Part shown: positions 1 to 9,232 of the stretch, in pieces
Numbering within the stretch: the first letter of the stretch is position 1
Layout of the letters: each line of letters opens with the position of its first letter
Source: Planctomycetota bacterium
GTDB lineage: Bacteria > Planctomycetota > B15-G4 > JADJEK01
Assembly (NCBI GenBank): GCA_016709145.1
Contig: JADJEK010000012.1
Coordinates: 1 to 64,000 of the forward strand
Direction: 5' to 3'
Length of the DNA stretch: 64,000 nucleotides
Notes under the pieces: model-generated
What the model saw: only the letters and a program-made list of their open reading frames with translations
Told to the model about the DNA's origin: nothing
Database searches by the model: none
Program-made: the position numbers and the translations under genes

Positions 1-139
1 GCAGGCCTGTTCCCGAACGGGATGTGGATGGAAGAGTCCGAAGGGGCGGGAACTTAGGGGCCGACACCATGCTGGGGAATGCGGCTGGATGTCGCGGCGT
101 CGGGCGCTCGATCGGGCACCACTTGGATTCCATGGCGAA

Positions 140-174
140 CGACGCCCGCTCGCGCGGATCGCGAGCGGGCGTCG
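140..174 (-). terminator. Hairpin downstream of the exported protein gene
   Basis: A perfect stem of 13-14 bp (arms 140-153 and 161-174, 7-nt loop) lies about 120 bp beyond the stop codon of the minus-strand gene ending at 292. No T-tract follows on the minus strand, so this may be a bidirectional or Rho-assisted structure. Nothing else coding is seen in the first 290 bases. Confidence 0.4.
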
Positions 175-291
175 ACGTTCACTGCCGAACCCAAGAGACC
201 GACGACCGTGAGTCCGACGGCTGCACCGCCGTGAACTGGAATCGATCTGGGGACGGACCGATGGCCCGTCCCCCCTTGGATTCGAGCTCGG

Positions 292-1671
292 TCAGGGCAC
301 GAACCGCATCGAGCAACTCAACGAGTTCGAATGCCCGTCGTTCACGTTCGGGTCGAGCGCCGTGGCGGTGGTCACCGGCGCATTCAGCGGGTGCGACCAC
401 CACAGCAACTCGATCCCGGGCAGCATCGGGTGGTTCGGCACGTTCAACAGGGTGCCGCCGGTCACGCCGCTCGCTCCGACTGGACCATTCGATGGAATCG
501 GCAGCCAGGGCCCGTTGATCGCACCGGGCGCGGTGTCGAACCCGGTCAGCAACAGCCAGTGCGGCGCCGATCGCAGCATCGCGGACGTCATGGCGTCCGG
601 CTGCCCGACGAAGCGCGGGTGTTGCGGGATCGAGGTCGAAATCACCGGGCCGCCGGGGCCGCCGGACGGCAAGGCCAAGACGACGTTGAAGCACGAGCGG
701 AAACCCGCCACGTTCCCGAGCACGAACCGCCCGGAGCCACCGGGGTGATCGTCGTCGCGCACGAGGAAGCCGAATCGACCGGGTCCGAACGGAGAGACGC
801 TGATGTCCGCCGCCCCGGAGCCGCCGTCGATCCCGAACGCCCCGTTCGCGTCGCCGCCGCCAGGAGCGGCCGGCACGTACGCTTGCAAGACCGCGTCGAT
901 CGACGAGACGCCCATCGCCCATTCCGTACTCGGCGTGAACGCGAACATGCGCGGCATCATCGCGCCCGAGGCGAACGAATTGACGAGGTACGAATGCGAC
1001 GAGCACAACGCGCGTTCGTCCGACGAACCCGCGAATCCCTCGGGCGCCGCGGCCGTCTGGTTGGGATCGCCGTGCACGAAGATCGTGAGGTTCTCTCCTT
1101 CGGGAATCGTCAGCGCCGAACTCGCGCCGCCCGTGAGTGACAACGCGAGCGTGTAGAGCGTCGAACCGCTGACGTTCGGGTTCGGGAACGACACGTTCGG
1201 GAACGCGGCGCGTATCGTCGCCGCCGCGGTCCCGGACGGGCCGACCACGGCTCGGAACCCATTGCCGAATCCCGACGCCACGCCCCAATTCGGTCCGGCG
1301 CTGGTCAGGAACGTGCACGTGCCGGGCCCGCTCGACAGCACGATCAGCGGGAACTGGATCGGACCGCCGGGTGCGTGCGTGACGTTGATCTCGACCGCAT
1401 CGAGCTTCGCCGCGTAGCGGCCGAACAATGGATCGGTGGGGTCGACGACCTTGGTCGGCGCGTACAGCGACTCCTTGTCGATGCAGTTCCACACGCCGTA
1501 CAGCGCGGTGCCGCCCGGAGTATTGAATATCGAAGGACCCGTCGACGCTTGTGGCATCACGAAGTCGATGCCGTTGACGAGGTGAACGTAGTTCGACGCA
1601 TTGCCTGCGTCCGCGATGGACGCCGTCACGCCCACGCTCACGAGGAGCGCGGCGATGGATTTCGCAATCAT
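292..1671 (-). CDS. Exported protein of unknown function, 459 aa
   Basis: The start ATG at 1671 follows a GGGAGG ribosome site about 11 bases upstream. The first ~25 residues form a signal peptide (charged MIAKS, hydrophobic core, small residues before NASNY). The mature part is Gly/Pro/Ser-rich, probably all-beta, and I recognise no domain. The sequence ends in SLSCSMRFVP. Longer reading frames upstream lack a ribosome site and would bury the signal peptide. It is the last gene of the leftward group and is separated from the RegA gene by about 250 bp. An extracytoplasmic location is inferred; the function is unknown. Confidence 0.75.
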   Translation of the reverse strand: MIAKSIAALLVSVGVTASIADAGNASNYVHLVNGIDFVMPQASTGPSIFNTPGGTALYGVWNCIDKESLYAPTKVVDPTDPLFGRYAAKLDAVEINVTHAPGGPIQFPLIVLSSGPGTCTFLTSAGPNWGVASGFGNGFRAVVGPSGTAAATIRAAFPNVSFPNPNVSGSTLYTLALSLTGGASSALTIPEGENLTIFVHGDPNQTAAAPEGFAGSSDERALCSSHSYLVNSFASGAMMPRMFAFTPSTEWAMGVSSIDAVLQAYVPAAPGGGDANGAFGIDGGSGAADISVSPFGPGRFGFLVRDDDHPGGSGRFVLGNVAGFRSCFNVVLALPSGGPGGPVISTSIPQHPRFVGQPDAMTSAMLRSAPHWLLLTGFDTAPGAINGPWLPIPSNGPVGASGVTGGTLLNVPNHPMLPGIELLWWSHPLNAPVTTATALDPNVNDGHSNSLSCSMRFVP

Positions 1672-1919
1672 GATGTGAAGACCTCCCATTCGGGTTGGGA
1701 CGAACTCGTCGCGACGTTCAGCGGCAGGACGCCGAACGCAACCACCCCGCTTCTTCCGATCGCTCTCTTCCGCGCACCCGAGCGGACAGTAGACCTCCGG
1801 CGCGGCCGAGCAACGCCGAAATCTCCGGCCGTGCGCCGCTCGATCCCGTCCATTCGGGCGGAAACGTGTCCTCCGCGCTTGCTGAGCTCGACGCCCGGTC
1901 CGTCCGCGCGGCGCCGGGT

Positions 1920-2468
1920 TCAGCGCGGAGCGTACTTCTGCAGCTTGCGCTGCAAGCTGCGCCGGTGGATCCCGAGCCGGCGCGCGGCCTCGGAGATGTT
2001 GTTGTTGCAGTCGTGCAGAACGCGCTGGATGTGTTCCCATTCGGCGCGCGCGAGGCTCGGGGCCTTGATGCCCTCGTTGCCCGCGTACGTCCCGGGCTGC
2101 ACCCCGTCGGCCCGCTCGAACGCCGCGAGGATGTCGTCGGCATCGGCGGGCTTCGGCAGGTAATCGGTTGCGCCGAGCTTCACGGCGTCGACCGCCGTCG
2201 CGATCGAGCCGTACCCGGTCAACATGATGACCTTGGTCGACTCGTCGATCGCCTTGAGCTCTTTGACCAAGTCGATCCCGGAACCTCCGGGCATGCGCAG
2301 ATCGACGACGGCCATCTCCGGCGAATCCTCGCGCGCGAGCTTGACGGCCTCGATCGTGTTCCCCGCGGTCCGTACGTCGAACCCGCGCCCCTTCAGCGAA
2401 CGGGCCAGCCGCTCGCGGAACACGGCGTCGTCGTCGACCAAGAGGATGCTCGGAAGTTGTTCGCTCAT
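1920..2468 (-). CDS. regA: RegA/PrrA/ActR-family response regulator
   Basis: A 182-residue response regulator. Residues 5-120 are a receiver domain with the acidic pocket VDDD (11-14), phosphoacceptor Asp56 in VVDLRMPG, a conserved Thr in MLTGYG and Lys in PKPAD. The C-terminal ~30 residues form a Fis-type helix-turn-helix (ISEAARRLGIHRRSLQRKL), the signature of the short RegA/PrrA/ActR family, which lacks the AAA+ domain of NtrC proteins; family length is about 180-185. The ATG overlaps the stop of the kinase gene by ATGA, so the two are translationally coupled. It is inferred to control redox or energy-metabolism genes on phosphorylation by the adjacent RegB-like kinase. Confidence 0.9.
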   Translation of the reverse strand: MSEQLPSILLVDDDAVFRERLARSLKGRGFDVRTAGNTIEAVKLAREDSPEMAVVDLRMPGGSGIDLVKELKAIDESTKVIMLTGYGSIATAVDAVKLGATDYLPKPADADDILAAFERADGVQPGTYAGNEGIKAPSLARAEWEHIQRVLHDCNNNISEAARRLGIHRRSLQRKLQKYAPR

Positions 2469-3505
2469 GTCGGCTCCTTGCGCTCGCCCCCGGACGGAGC
2501 GGCCCCCCATCCTTGCTTGCTCCACGCCGGAAGCAACGGGATGGTCACTTTCACGGTCGTTCCACGGTCTTTCACCGACTCGAACGCGAGGTTGCCCGCG
2601 AGCCGTTCGACCACCGTCTGCGTCAGGAACAGGCCCAGGCCCATGCCCTTGCCCGGTTCCTTCGTGGTGAAGAACGGATCGGTCGCACGCGCCAGGGTCT
2701 GTGCGTCCATGCCCGAACCCTGATCGCGGACCACCACGCGCAACGTGTCCGGCGTCACGTCGACGCGGACGACCACGTGGAAATCCAACGGCGACGCGTC
2801 GAGCGCGTTCTTGATGATCTGGCGCAGCGCCAACCCGAGAGCGCGGCGAGGGACGCCGAGCGCGCGTTCGGGGTCGTCGATCGTCACTTCGACGCGTTCG
2901 GGCTCACGCACGGTGTCGAGCGCTTCGGCGAGCAATTCGCGCGCAGTCGTCGCGACTTGGCTTTCGCCGAGGCTCTGACCCGCGTCGATCGCCATTTGAT
3001 CGAGGATTGCGCGACAACGCCCGACCTCGCTGCGGATCAAGCGCGCGTCCTCGGCCACCTCCTCGGACGCGCCGACCGCGAGCAATTGCCGTTCGAGGTC
3101 TTTCGCGATCACGGCGATCGTCGACAGTGGCGACGCCAATTCGTGCGCCGCACCGGCCGCGAGCGTGCCGAGCGCTTCGAGCCGCTCCGCGCGCGCCGCG
3201 GATTGTTGGCGCGCGGACAACTCGCGTTCGAGTGTGCCGCGCTCGGACGACACGCGTGTGACGAACCAGACGATCACGATGACGGCAGCGACGAACGCCG
3301 TCAGCAATCCGGCCAGGTAGACCGACAGCCGACCGAAGAAGAACGGCGTGGATTCCGTACCCGGCTGCGTCAGATAACTCATGACGTCGAGTTCGCGCAC
3401 CGGCACGTGCACGAAGAACAGTGCTGTGTACGCGAACAACGCGACGATCGTCAGCGCGAAGGTCGCGCGAGGCTTCAACAGCACGGCCGCCAGCACGATG
3501 TTCAC
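2465..3505 (-). CDS. regB: RegB-like redox sensor kinase, C-terminal part (frameshifted gene)
   Basis: This 346-residue frame starts at GTG 3505, which overlaps the stop of the preceding frame (GTGA). It holds the end of membrane helix 4, helices 5 and 6, a linker, the dimerisation/H-box (AAHELASPLSTI), and an HATPase domain with N, G1 (DQGSGM) and G2 (GKGMGLGLF) boxes. A cysteine in GRCRAIL, 43 residues after the phospho-His, matches the position of the redox-active Cys of RegB. The N-terminal half of the sensor lies in another frame just upstream (3502-3945). No slippery site is visible at the junction, so this is an indel, a sequencing error, or two coupled polypeptides. Confidence 0.8.
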   Translation of the reverse strand: MNIVLAAVLLKPRATFALTIVALFAYTALFFVHVPVRELDVMSYLTQPGTESTPFFFGRLSVYLAGLLTAFVAAVIVIVWFVTRVSSERGTLERELSARQQSAARAERLEALGTLAAGAAHELASPLSTIAVIAKDLERQLLAVGASEEVAEDARLIRSEVGRCRAILDQMAIDAGQSLGESQVATTARELLAEALDTVREPERVEVTIDDPERALGVPRRALGLALRQIIKNALDASPLDFHVVVRVDVTPDTLRVVVRDQGSGMDAQTLARATDPFFTTKEPGKGMGLGLFLTQTVVERLAGNLAFESVKDRGTTVKVTIPLLPAWSKQGWGAAPSGGERKEPT

Positions 3506-3945
3506 CGCATGAAGAACATCGAGAACGGGTTGGTCGGTCCGCCGGTGAAGAACAGCAGCGCGAACAGCAACACGAGGTCGAACAGCATCACGACGCCGAG
3601 GCCGCGCTCGAGTTGCTCGCGCGTACGCGGCTCGCCCGGTTCACGGAAGCGGCCGCGCGACCAGCCGTGCAGGACGACGTTCGACAGTGCTTCGAACGCG
3701 AGGATCGCGATCAACGGCAACAACGGCAGAGCGATGCCGAGACCGTAGACGACCAGCGCGATCGTGGCAGCCTGCCCGGCCGCCGCGGCCCAGCGCAGCT
3801 TCAACAGCCAATGGAAGTTGATGCGCACGCGATCGAGCGCCGCGTCGTCCGCAGGCCGCGCGGGCCGGGGGTTCGAGGGTGCTTGGCTCGGCGTGTGGGA
3901 CGTCTCGAGGGCGATCACGGCGCGGAGTCTAGCAGCCCGTTGCAC
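3502..3945 (-). CDS. regB: RegB-like sensor kinase, N-terminal membrane part (frameshifted gene)
   Basis: This frame encodes the first membrane helices of a RegB/PrrB/ActS sensor: a cytoplasmic N-terminus, LLKLRWAAAAGQAATIAL, a second helix around PLLPLIAILAF, a third (VVMLFDLVLLFALLF), then GGPTNPF. GGxxNPF is the conserved quinone-interacting loop of the family. Seven codons later the frame hits TGA, in the middle of helix 4. Removing two bases or adding one at 3503-3508 would fuse it to the 2465-3505 frame and give a normal-length RegB. The start is ATG 3945 or, more likely, GTG 3918 (VIALETSH); no good ribosome site distinguishes them. Confidence 0.75.
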   Translation of the reverse strand: MQRAARLRAVIALETSHTPSQAPSNPRPARPADDAALDRVRINFHWLLKLRWAAAAGQAATIALVVYGLGIALPLLPLIAILAFEALSNVVLHGWSRGRFREPGEPRTREQLERGLGVVMLFDLVLLFALLFFTGGPTNPFSMFFMR

Positions 3946-3991
3946 GAGTCCGCCGAGCGGTCGACGGCGACCGTCGACTCGGTCGGGATCG

Positions 3992-4135
3992 TCAGAAGTC
4001 CGCCATCACTCGACGAACGACGACGATCGCGGCGATGCCGACCAAGCTCCAGAACACGATCGCGAACAGCAAGCAGCCGACGCACGCGAGTTGGACGGAT
4101 CGTGCGGCCGGCGCCGCGGACGTCGCTCGCGGCAT
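3992..4135 (-). CDS. Possible small membrane protein, 47 aa
   Basis: A short frame with one clear membrane segment of about 22 residues (CLLFAIVFWSLVGIAAIVVV), basic flanks (RSVQ before, RRVMADF after) and two cysteines at the membrane entry (ACVGC). It lies between the RegB-like gene (same strand, 47 bp downstream) and the divergent metallophosphoesterase (13 bp away). No strong ribosome site is seen, so the start may be leaderless. The hydrophobic block does not look like a random shadow of a neighbouring gene, because no other gene occupies this interval. The function is unknown. Confidence 0.35.
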   Translation of the reverse strand: MPRATSAAPAARSVQLACVGCLLFAIVFWSLVGIAAIVVVRRVMADF

Positions 4136-4147
4136 AGACTGCGCGCC

Positions 4148-5020
4148 ATGCGCCGCACTCCGCGCCGGTACCCGCGTTTCGTGTTGAAGCTCATCGCCGC
4201 CGTCGAGTGGCTGTGCGCCGTCGTCCTGCGCGGCAAGGCCGTCTATCGCCGGCAATTGCGGCGGAGCCGACTCGCGATCACGCGCGTCGACGTCGTCCTC
4301 CCCGAGCTGCCGCGTGCGTTCGATGGTCTGAGGCTCCTGCACCTGTCGGACTTCCACGCCGGGCCGTTCCTCGACGCGCGTTCGCTCGACGACGTGGTCG
4401 CCGTGGCGAACGAACTCGAACCCGACGTCGTCTGCCTGACCGGCGACTTCATCACGCATGCGATCGACGACGCAATGACCCTGCTGCCGGCGTTGGCGCG
4501 CATCCATGCGCCGCTCGGCGCGTTCGCGGTCTTCGGCAACCATGACTATCGCGCACGTCGCGAAGCCGAGTTCGCCCGCGCGCTCACGCAGATCGGGGTC
4601 GAGACATTGCGCAACCGTGGCGTCGCGCTCGAGCGCGACGGCGCGCGGCTGTGGTTCTGCGGGATCGAAGACGTCGAGGAAGGCAAGGTCGTCGACCTCG
4701 TCGCCGCGACGGTCGGCCGCGGCAATGCGGTCGCGATCCTGCTCGCGCACCACCCCGATGTCGTCGACGACGTCGGCGGCCACGGCATCCGGCTGGTCCT
4801 GTCGGGCCACACGCACGGCGGCCAAATCGTCGTCGGAGGGCGCGGGCTCCTCGGCGGTTCGCTGCGCAGCCGCTACCCGCCGGGACTGACCCAGGTCGGC
4901 GATCGTGCGCTGTTCCAGACCCGGGGGATCGGCATCCTGATGCTCCCGCTGCGCATCGGCGCCCCCGCCGAAGTGGCTCTGTTGACCCTGCGCAGCCAGG
5001 CCGACCGTTCCCCGACCTGA
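4148..5020 (+). CDS. Metallophosphoesterase (calcineurin-like), YaeI type
   Basis: A 290-residue protein with the full set of binuclear metallophosphoesterase motifs in order: LSDFHAG (D-x-H), LTGDF (GD), FGNHDY (GNHD), LLAHHPD (H) and SGHTHGGQ (GHTH). A hydrophobic or amphipathic N-terminal stretch (RFVLKLIAAVEWLCAVVL) fits the membrane-attached YaeI/YkuE subfamily, which hydrolyses UDP-diacylglucosamine-like or related phosphoesters. The exact substrate cannot be read from sequence. ATG 4148 gives the family's usual length; upstream in-frame codons lie over the RegB-like gene. The gene appears monocistronic. Confidence 0.85.
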   Translation: MRRTPRRYPRFVLKLIAAVEWLCAVVLRGKAVYRRQLRRSRLAITRVDVVLPELPRAFDGLRLLHLSDFHAGPFLDARSLDDVVAVANELEPDVVCLTGDFITHAIDDAMTLLPALARIHAPLGAFAVFGNHDYRARREAEFARALTQIGVETLRNRGVALERDGARLWFCGIEDVEEGKVVDLVAATVGRGNAVAILLAHHPDVVDDVGGHGIRLVLSGHTHGGQIVVGGRGLLGGSLRSRYPPGLTQVGDRALFQTRGIGILMLPLRIGAPAEVALLTLRSQADRSPT

Positions 5021-5179
5021 GGCTCGTCGCGCCGGTCGGCTCGAGGATTCTTGGATTCGATACCGCGATTCGCGCATCCCGCGCGTCTGCACCCGTCACA
5101 CGTGCCGTGGCGCGGAGTACCATCCCGCGCGGGAAATGCACACGCCAGGCACGAGCCGATCGATCGAGGGAGACATCCG

Positions 5180-8101
5180 ATGCGCACTCAGCGCGGGGCC
5201 GTTCCGCTTGGCGTCGTCATGGCGCTGTTCGGCGTCGTACTCGTTGCAGCCGTCGTGTTCGTGCTGTTCACCGACGAGGGCGGGGCCGCGCTGAACCCTC
5301 GGGCCACGGCCGAAGCGAAGGGTGATTCCGCGAGCCACGACGATGCCCCGGTCGCCAGCGACAAAACGACCAGCGCCGACGTCGACCGTGCCGAGACCAC
5401 CGCGGATCCGCCGCCGCTGCCCGTCGCGGACGAGACCGCCACGCCCGCGATCCCCGCCGACGCCTGCGGATTCAGCGGGCGCATCATCGGTCGCGACGGC
5501 AAGCCGCTCGCGGGGATCGAAGTCCACGCCTTGCGCAGCGTGTCGATGAAGGAGTCGCCGAAGTTCGGCGTGCAGTTCGACGCCAAACGCGGCGGCCGCT
5601 TCGATCGGTCCGCCATCAGCGACGAGGCCGGCCGCTTCACGATCATCGACGTCATCCCGTCGACCGACTACATGGTCGTGGCGCAGACGCCGACGGGTCT
5701 GATGGGCCAGAAATGGGGAGTGGAGGCGCTCCAGAAGCTCGTGTTCGACGTCGGCGACATCGCGCTGCGCGCCGGCGCGCGCGTCCGCGGCACGGTGCGC
5801 ACCGAAGGCGGCGGTGCCGTCGCGAACGCGCGCATCACGATCGGCTGGAACTGGAACAGCAACGACATCCTCACCGACGCCAAGGGCGCGTTCGACGCCG
5901 GCGTGGTCTATCCCGGTCAGCAACAGATCCAGTTGGACGCGACCGGCTACGCGTTGAAGGACGCGATGCAGCGCGAGTTCGTCGAAGGCGACGAGGTCGA
6001 CGACCTCGAGCTCATCGTGATTCCCTCCGCACTCATCCGTGGTCGCGTCTACGACGAGTCCGGGCGTGGGATCGCGAACGCGACGGTCTGGGCCAACAAG
6101 CAACAGACCGAAGAAGACGGCTGGAACGGCGTCTGGGTCGGCGGCAACACGTTGACCGCGGCGGACGGCTCGTTCGAGTTCGGCTCGCTGTCGCCGGGCA
6201 AATACGACCTGAACGTCCAAGCCGCTGGCTACGGCTACGCGAATCAACAAGTCGAAGCCGGCGGCCCACCCCTCGACTTCCAACTCACGCGCGCGAGCTG
6301 GATCGAAGGGCTCGTGGTCGACGCGGAGAGCGGCTCGCCGGTGAAGCCCGAGTCGATCCAACTGCACTGGATCCCGCCGTGGGAGCGTGACGATCCCAAC
6401 GCCGAGCTCGAGCAGTACTGGGGCAACGCCGACAACGTCGATCTGTTCGACGACGGTCGCTTCAAGTACGGCCTCGAGGCCAGCGGCACCTTCGTCGTCG
6501 AGGCCACCGCGGCCGGCTATGGAACGGGTCGTTCGGAGCGGTTCACGCTGCCCGAGCATGGATCGGCGACGGGCATCCTGGTGCGGCTGGAGAAGTCCCT
6601 CGACCTCGCCGTGACGGTGCTCGATGCCAGCACACGACAGCCGGTCGCGGGCGCCGTGGCCGAAGCGTGGACGCTGGTTCGCGAAGAGGGCGACGACAAC
6701 GTCAACCAGATCCGCACCCTGGGCTACACCGGCGGACGCACGGATTCGGTTTCGCGCTTCGGCGGGCAACTCGGCGAACGCCGTTCGCGCGTCCCGACCG
6801 CCGCCGACGGCACCGCGAAGCTGCATTCGGTGCAACCCGGCATGCACGCCGTCATCGCGCGCAAGAACGGCTTCGCGCGCGGGCGCGTCAACGACATCGA
6901 GATCGTGCGCGGCCAATCCCCGCCGCCGGTCGAAGTGCTGCTGACCGCGGGCGGTTCGATCACGGGTCGCATCACCAACGAGAAAGCCGAAGCCGAACCC
7001 GCGATCAAGGTCTACGCGTACGGCGTGGACAACGAGCGCGGCGACGCGGTTTCCCTCGAAGGCGGCGTCTTCACGATCGAGCACCTGCCGCCCGGCCGCT
7101 ACCGAGTCGAAGCACAGCCCGAAGGCGGCATGTACGTCAACGAGCGCAACAGCCGACGCCGCGACGGTCGCGAACTCACGATGCAAGAGCGCTTCCCCGT
7201 CGTGGTCGAGGAAGGCCGTGCGACCACGCAGGACCTCAAGGTCGAGCGCATCATCCCAGGCGCGTTGAAAGGCATGATCTCGATCAACGGCCGCCCGACC
7301 GCGGGTCTCAACGTCTCGGCCGCATGGATCGACCCGAACGCGCGCGGGAAGCGCAACAACTACGGTTGGTGGGGCGGCAACCAGATCAAGACCGACGCGA
7401 TGGGTAACTTCACGTTCCGGCGCCTACGCCCCGGCACGTACACGATCACCGTGAGCCAAGGCTGGCGCCGCTCGTTCCAAGTCGGCGAAGCGGTCGTGCA
7501 TCCCGAGACCGAAGCCAGCGTCGCATTCGACATCCAGCTCGGCGGCGTCTACGGCCGCGTGATCGATCCGGACGGCAAGCCGGTCGCGAACGTGCAGATG
7601 TGGGCGTACCGCAAACAAGTCGACGGCTCGAGCCAATGGAGCGGCGACTACGGCGCGCAGACCAACGAGAACGGCGAGTTCACGATCGACGGCATGCAGG
7701 CCGGTACGTGGCAACTCCACTTCAACGCGCGCGGCTACCAGCAGAAGGCCGAAGAGAACCTCCAGATCACGGGCTACCGCAACTCGGGTCCGTACGAGAT
7801 CCGCCTGACACGCGGTGGTTGGATCAAGCTGTCGCTCGTCGGACTCGTGCGCAACGGGGACAACTGGCCCGGCGTGCAAGTCAGCGTGCGCAACGCGCAA
7901 GGCGAAGAGGTCTACGAGTCGTGGGATTCGCCGGAGGGCGACGACTGCGTGTTGTGGGTCCAGTACTCCGGCGACGGCGGCTCGATGTCGCTCCGCGCCG
8001 GCGGCTACGACAACAGCCCGGTCTACGTCGGCAACGCAATGGCGCCGTCCACGAAGGACGGGATCTCCGAATTGACGGTGCAATTGGTGCCGGGGACGTG
8101 A
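5180..8101 (+). CDS. Membrane-anchored carboxypeptidase-regulatory-like repeat protein, 973 aa
   Basis: ATG 5180 sits behind GGGAGACATCCG. Residues ~7-31 are a single membrane anchor (GVVMALFGVVLVAAVVFVLF), followed by a low-complexity acidic/Thr/Pro linker to about residue 95. The rest is a chain of about eight carboxypeptidase-regulatory-like beta-sandwich domains (CarboxypepD_reg type). The recurrent hallmarks are G-x-V/I-x-D-x-x-G-x-P-x-A/V-x-V, then DAxGxFxF and LxPGxYxL, for example IIGRDGKPLAGIEV and SLSPGKYDLNV. No catalytic domain is present. The bulk is inferred to lie outside the cytoplasmic membrane as a rod-like scaffold. Three further intact or partial paralogues in the window (near 10.9, 19.3 and 60.5 kb) share the plan. 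Confidence 0.85.
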   Translation: MRTQRGAVPLGVVMALFGVVLVAAVVFVLFTDEGGAALNPRATAEAKGDSASHDDAPVASDKTTSADVDRAETTADPPPLPVADETATPAIPADACGFSGRIIGRDGKPLAGIEVHALRSVSMKESPKFGVQFDAKRGGRFDRSAISDEAGRFTIIDVIPSTDYMVVAQTPTGLMGQKWGVEALQKLVFDVGDIALRAGARVRGTVRTEGGGAVANARITIGWNWNSNDILTDAKGAFDAGVVYPGQQQIQLDATGYALKDAMQREFVEGDEVDDLELIVIPSALIRGRVYDESGRGIANATVWANKQQTEEDGWNGVWVGGNTLTAADGSFEFGSLSPGKYDLNVQAAGYGYANQQVEAGGPPLDFQLTRASWIEGLVVDAESGSPVKPESIQLHWIPPWERDDPNAELEQYWGNADNVDLFDDGRFKYGLEASGTFVVEATAAGYGTGRSERFTLPEHGSATGILVRLEKSLDLAVTVLDASTRQPVAGAVAEAWTLVREEGDDNVNQIRTLGYTGGRTDSVSRFGGQLGERRSRVPTAADGTAKLHSVQPGMHAVIARKNGFARGRVNDIEIVRGQSPPPVEVLLTAGGSITGRITNEKAEAEPAIKVYAYGVDNERGDAVSLEGGVFTIEHLPPGRYRVEAQPEGGMYVNERNSRRRDGRELTMQERFPVVVEEGRATTQDLKVERIIPGALKGMISINGRPTAGLNVSAAWIDPNARGKRNNYGWWGGNQIKTDAMGNFTFRRLRPGTYTITVSQGWRRSFQVGEAVVHPETEASVAFDIQLGGVYGRVIDPDGKPVANVQMWAYRKQVDGSSQWSGDYGAQTNENGEFTIDGMQAGTWQLHFNARGYQQKAEENLQITGYRNSGPYEIRLTRGGWIKLSLVGLVRNGDNWPGVQVSVRNAQGEEVYESWDSPEGDDCVLWVQYSGDGGSMSLRAGGYDNSPVYVGNAMAPSTKDGISELTVQLVPGT

Positions 8102-8156
8102 TCCGCGGCTCACACATGCGGCGCGCGCGCGATTCGGCGAGGAACGGTCGAAAGGT

Positions 8157-8545
<389 letters not shown>

Positions 8546-8598
8546 GCGGCTAGATTAGCGCTCTTCCAGAGCGGGTGCCCGTCCCGGGAGGTGGCTTC

Positions 8599-9228
8599 GT
8601 GGAATTCGTCTGGGTCGTCAAGCGCGCGGATCTGTTCGACCTCCACACTCCGCACGGGTTCATGTCGCTCGCCACGGCGCGCGACGAGGTCGAACGCTAC
8701 GTGGCGCGCGCGCGCGAGCGCGGCTTCTTCGTCGAACGTCGCCACGCCGAGCAGGACTCGTCGCTGAAGCAGATCATCCCGTACAACGTGCTCGTGCGCG
8801 GCACGGACGTGCTCTTGCTGCAGCGCAGCAAGAAGGGCGGCGATGCGCGCTTGTTCGACAAGCTCTCGATCGGCGCCGGCGGTCACGTCAATCCCGAGGA
8901 CTCCGCCACTCCCGCGAGCGGCGCGACGGATCCGATCGCGGCATGCGCGCGCCGTGAACTCGACGAGGAGCTCGTGATCGAACGCGTGGCGAGCTTCGAT
9001 CCGATCGGCATCATCAACGACGACACCAACGCGGTCGGCTCGGTGCATTTCGGTGTGGTGCATGTCGCGCGCGTGACCGGCGACGTCCGCGTTCGCGAAA
9101 CCGAATTGTTGTCGGCGCGCTTCGTCGGCCAGGACGAACTCGAACGACTCGCCGCCGACTCGAGCGTGAACCTCGAGACCTGGTCGCGCCTCATCGTGCC
9201 GTCGCTGCGCGCGCATCTGCCGAGCTGA
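8599..9228 (+). CDS. Nudix hydrolase family phosphohydrolase (COG4112-like)
   Basis: A 209-residue protein. The Nudix box is recognisable but carries an insert between the first glycines and the helix: GAGGHVNPED, then ACARRELDEELVIE (RExxEE-type core with AxRELxEE). This arrangement is that of the MutT-related COG4112 group. Hydrolysis of a nucleoside-diphosphate-linked compound is inferred; the substrate is unknown. GTG 8599 is chosen because GGGAGG lies 7 bases upstream. A GTG 24 bases earlier lacks such a site. The gene diverges from rnpB and is followed 4 bp later by the acyl-CoA synthetase, so the two probably form one transcript. Confidence 0.85.
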   Translation: MEFVWVVKRADLFDLHTPHGFMSLATARDEVERYVARARERGFFVERRHAEQDSSLKQIIPYNVLVRGTDVLLLQRSKKGGDARLFDKLSIGAGGHVNPEDSATPASGATDPIAACARRELDEELVIERVASFDPIGIINDDTNAVGSVHFGVVHVARVTGDVRVRETELLSARFVGQDELERLAADSSVNLETWSRLIVPSLRAHLPS

Positions 9229-9232
9229 ACCC

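Noticed and set aside
24..518. Plus-strand frame at the window start
   Set aside because: Low-complexity Arg/Ser/Gly translation opposite the exported-protein gene's 3' part and hairpin; no domain or ribosome site.
3495..3515. Programmed ribosomal frameshift in the RegB-like gene
   Set aside because: No heptameric slippery sequence and no obvious downstream pseudoknot; an indel or coupled reinitiation is more likely, though not excluded.
5096..7186. Long open frames antisense to the anchored repeat genes
   Set aside because: High GC keeps antisense frames open. Translations are Arg/Asp/Val/His-rich without domains, and the sense strand has clear beta-sandwich repeats, anchor and ribosome site.
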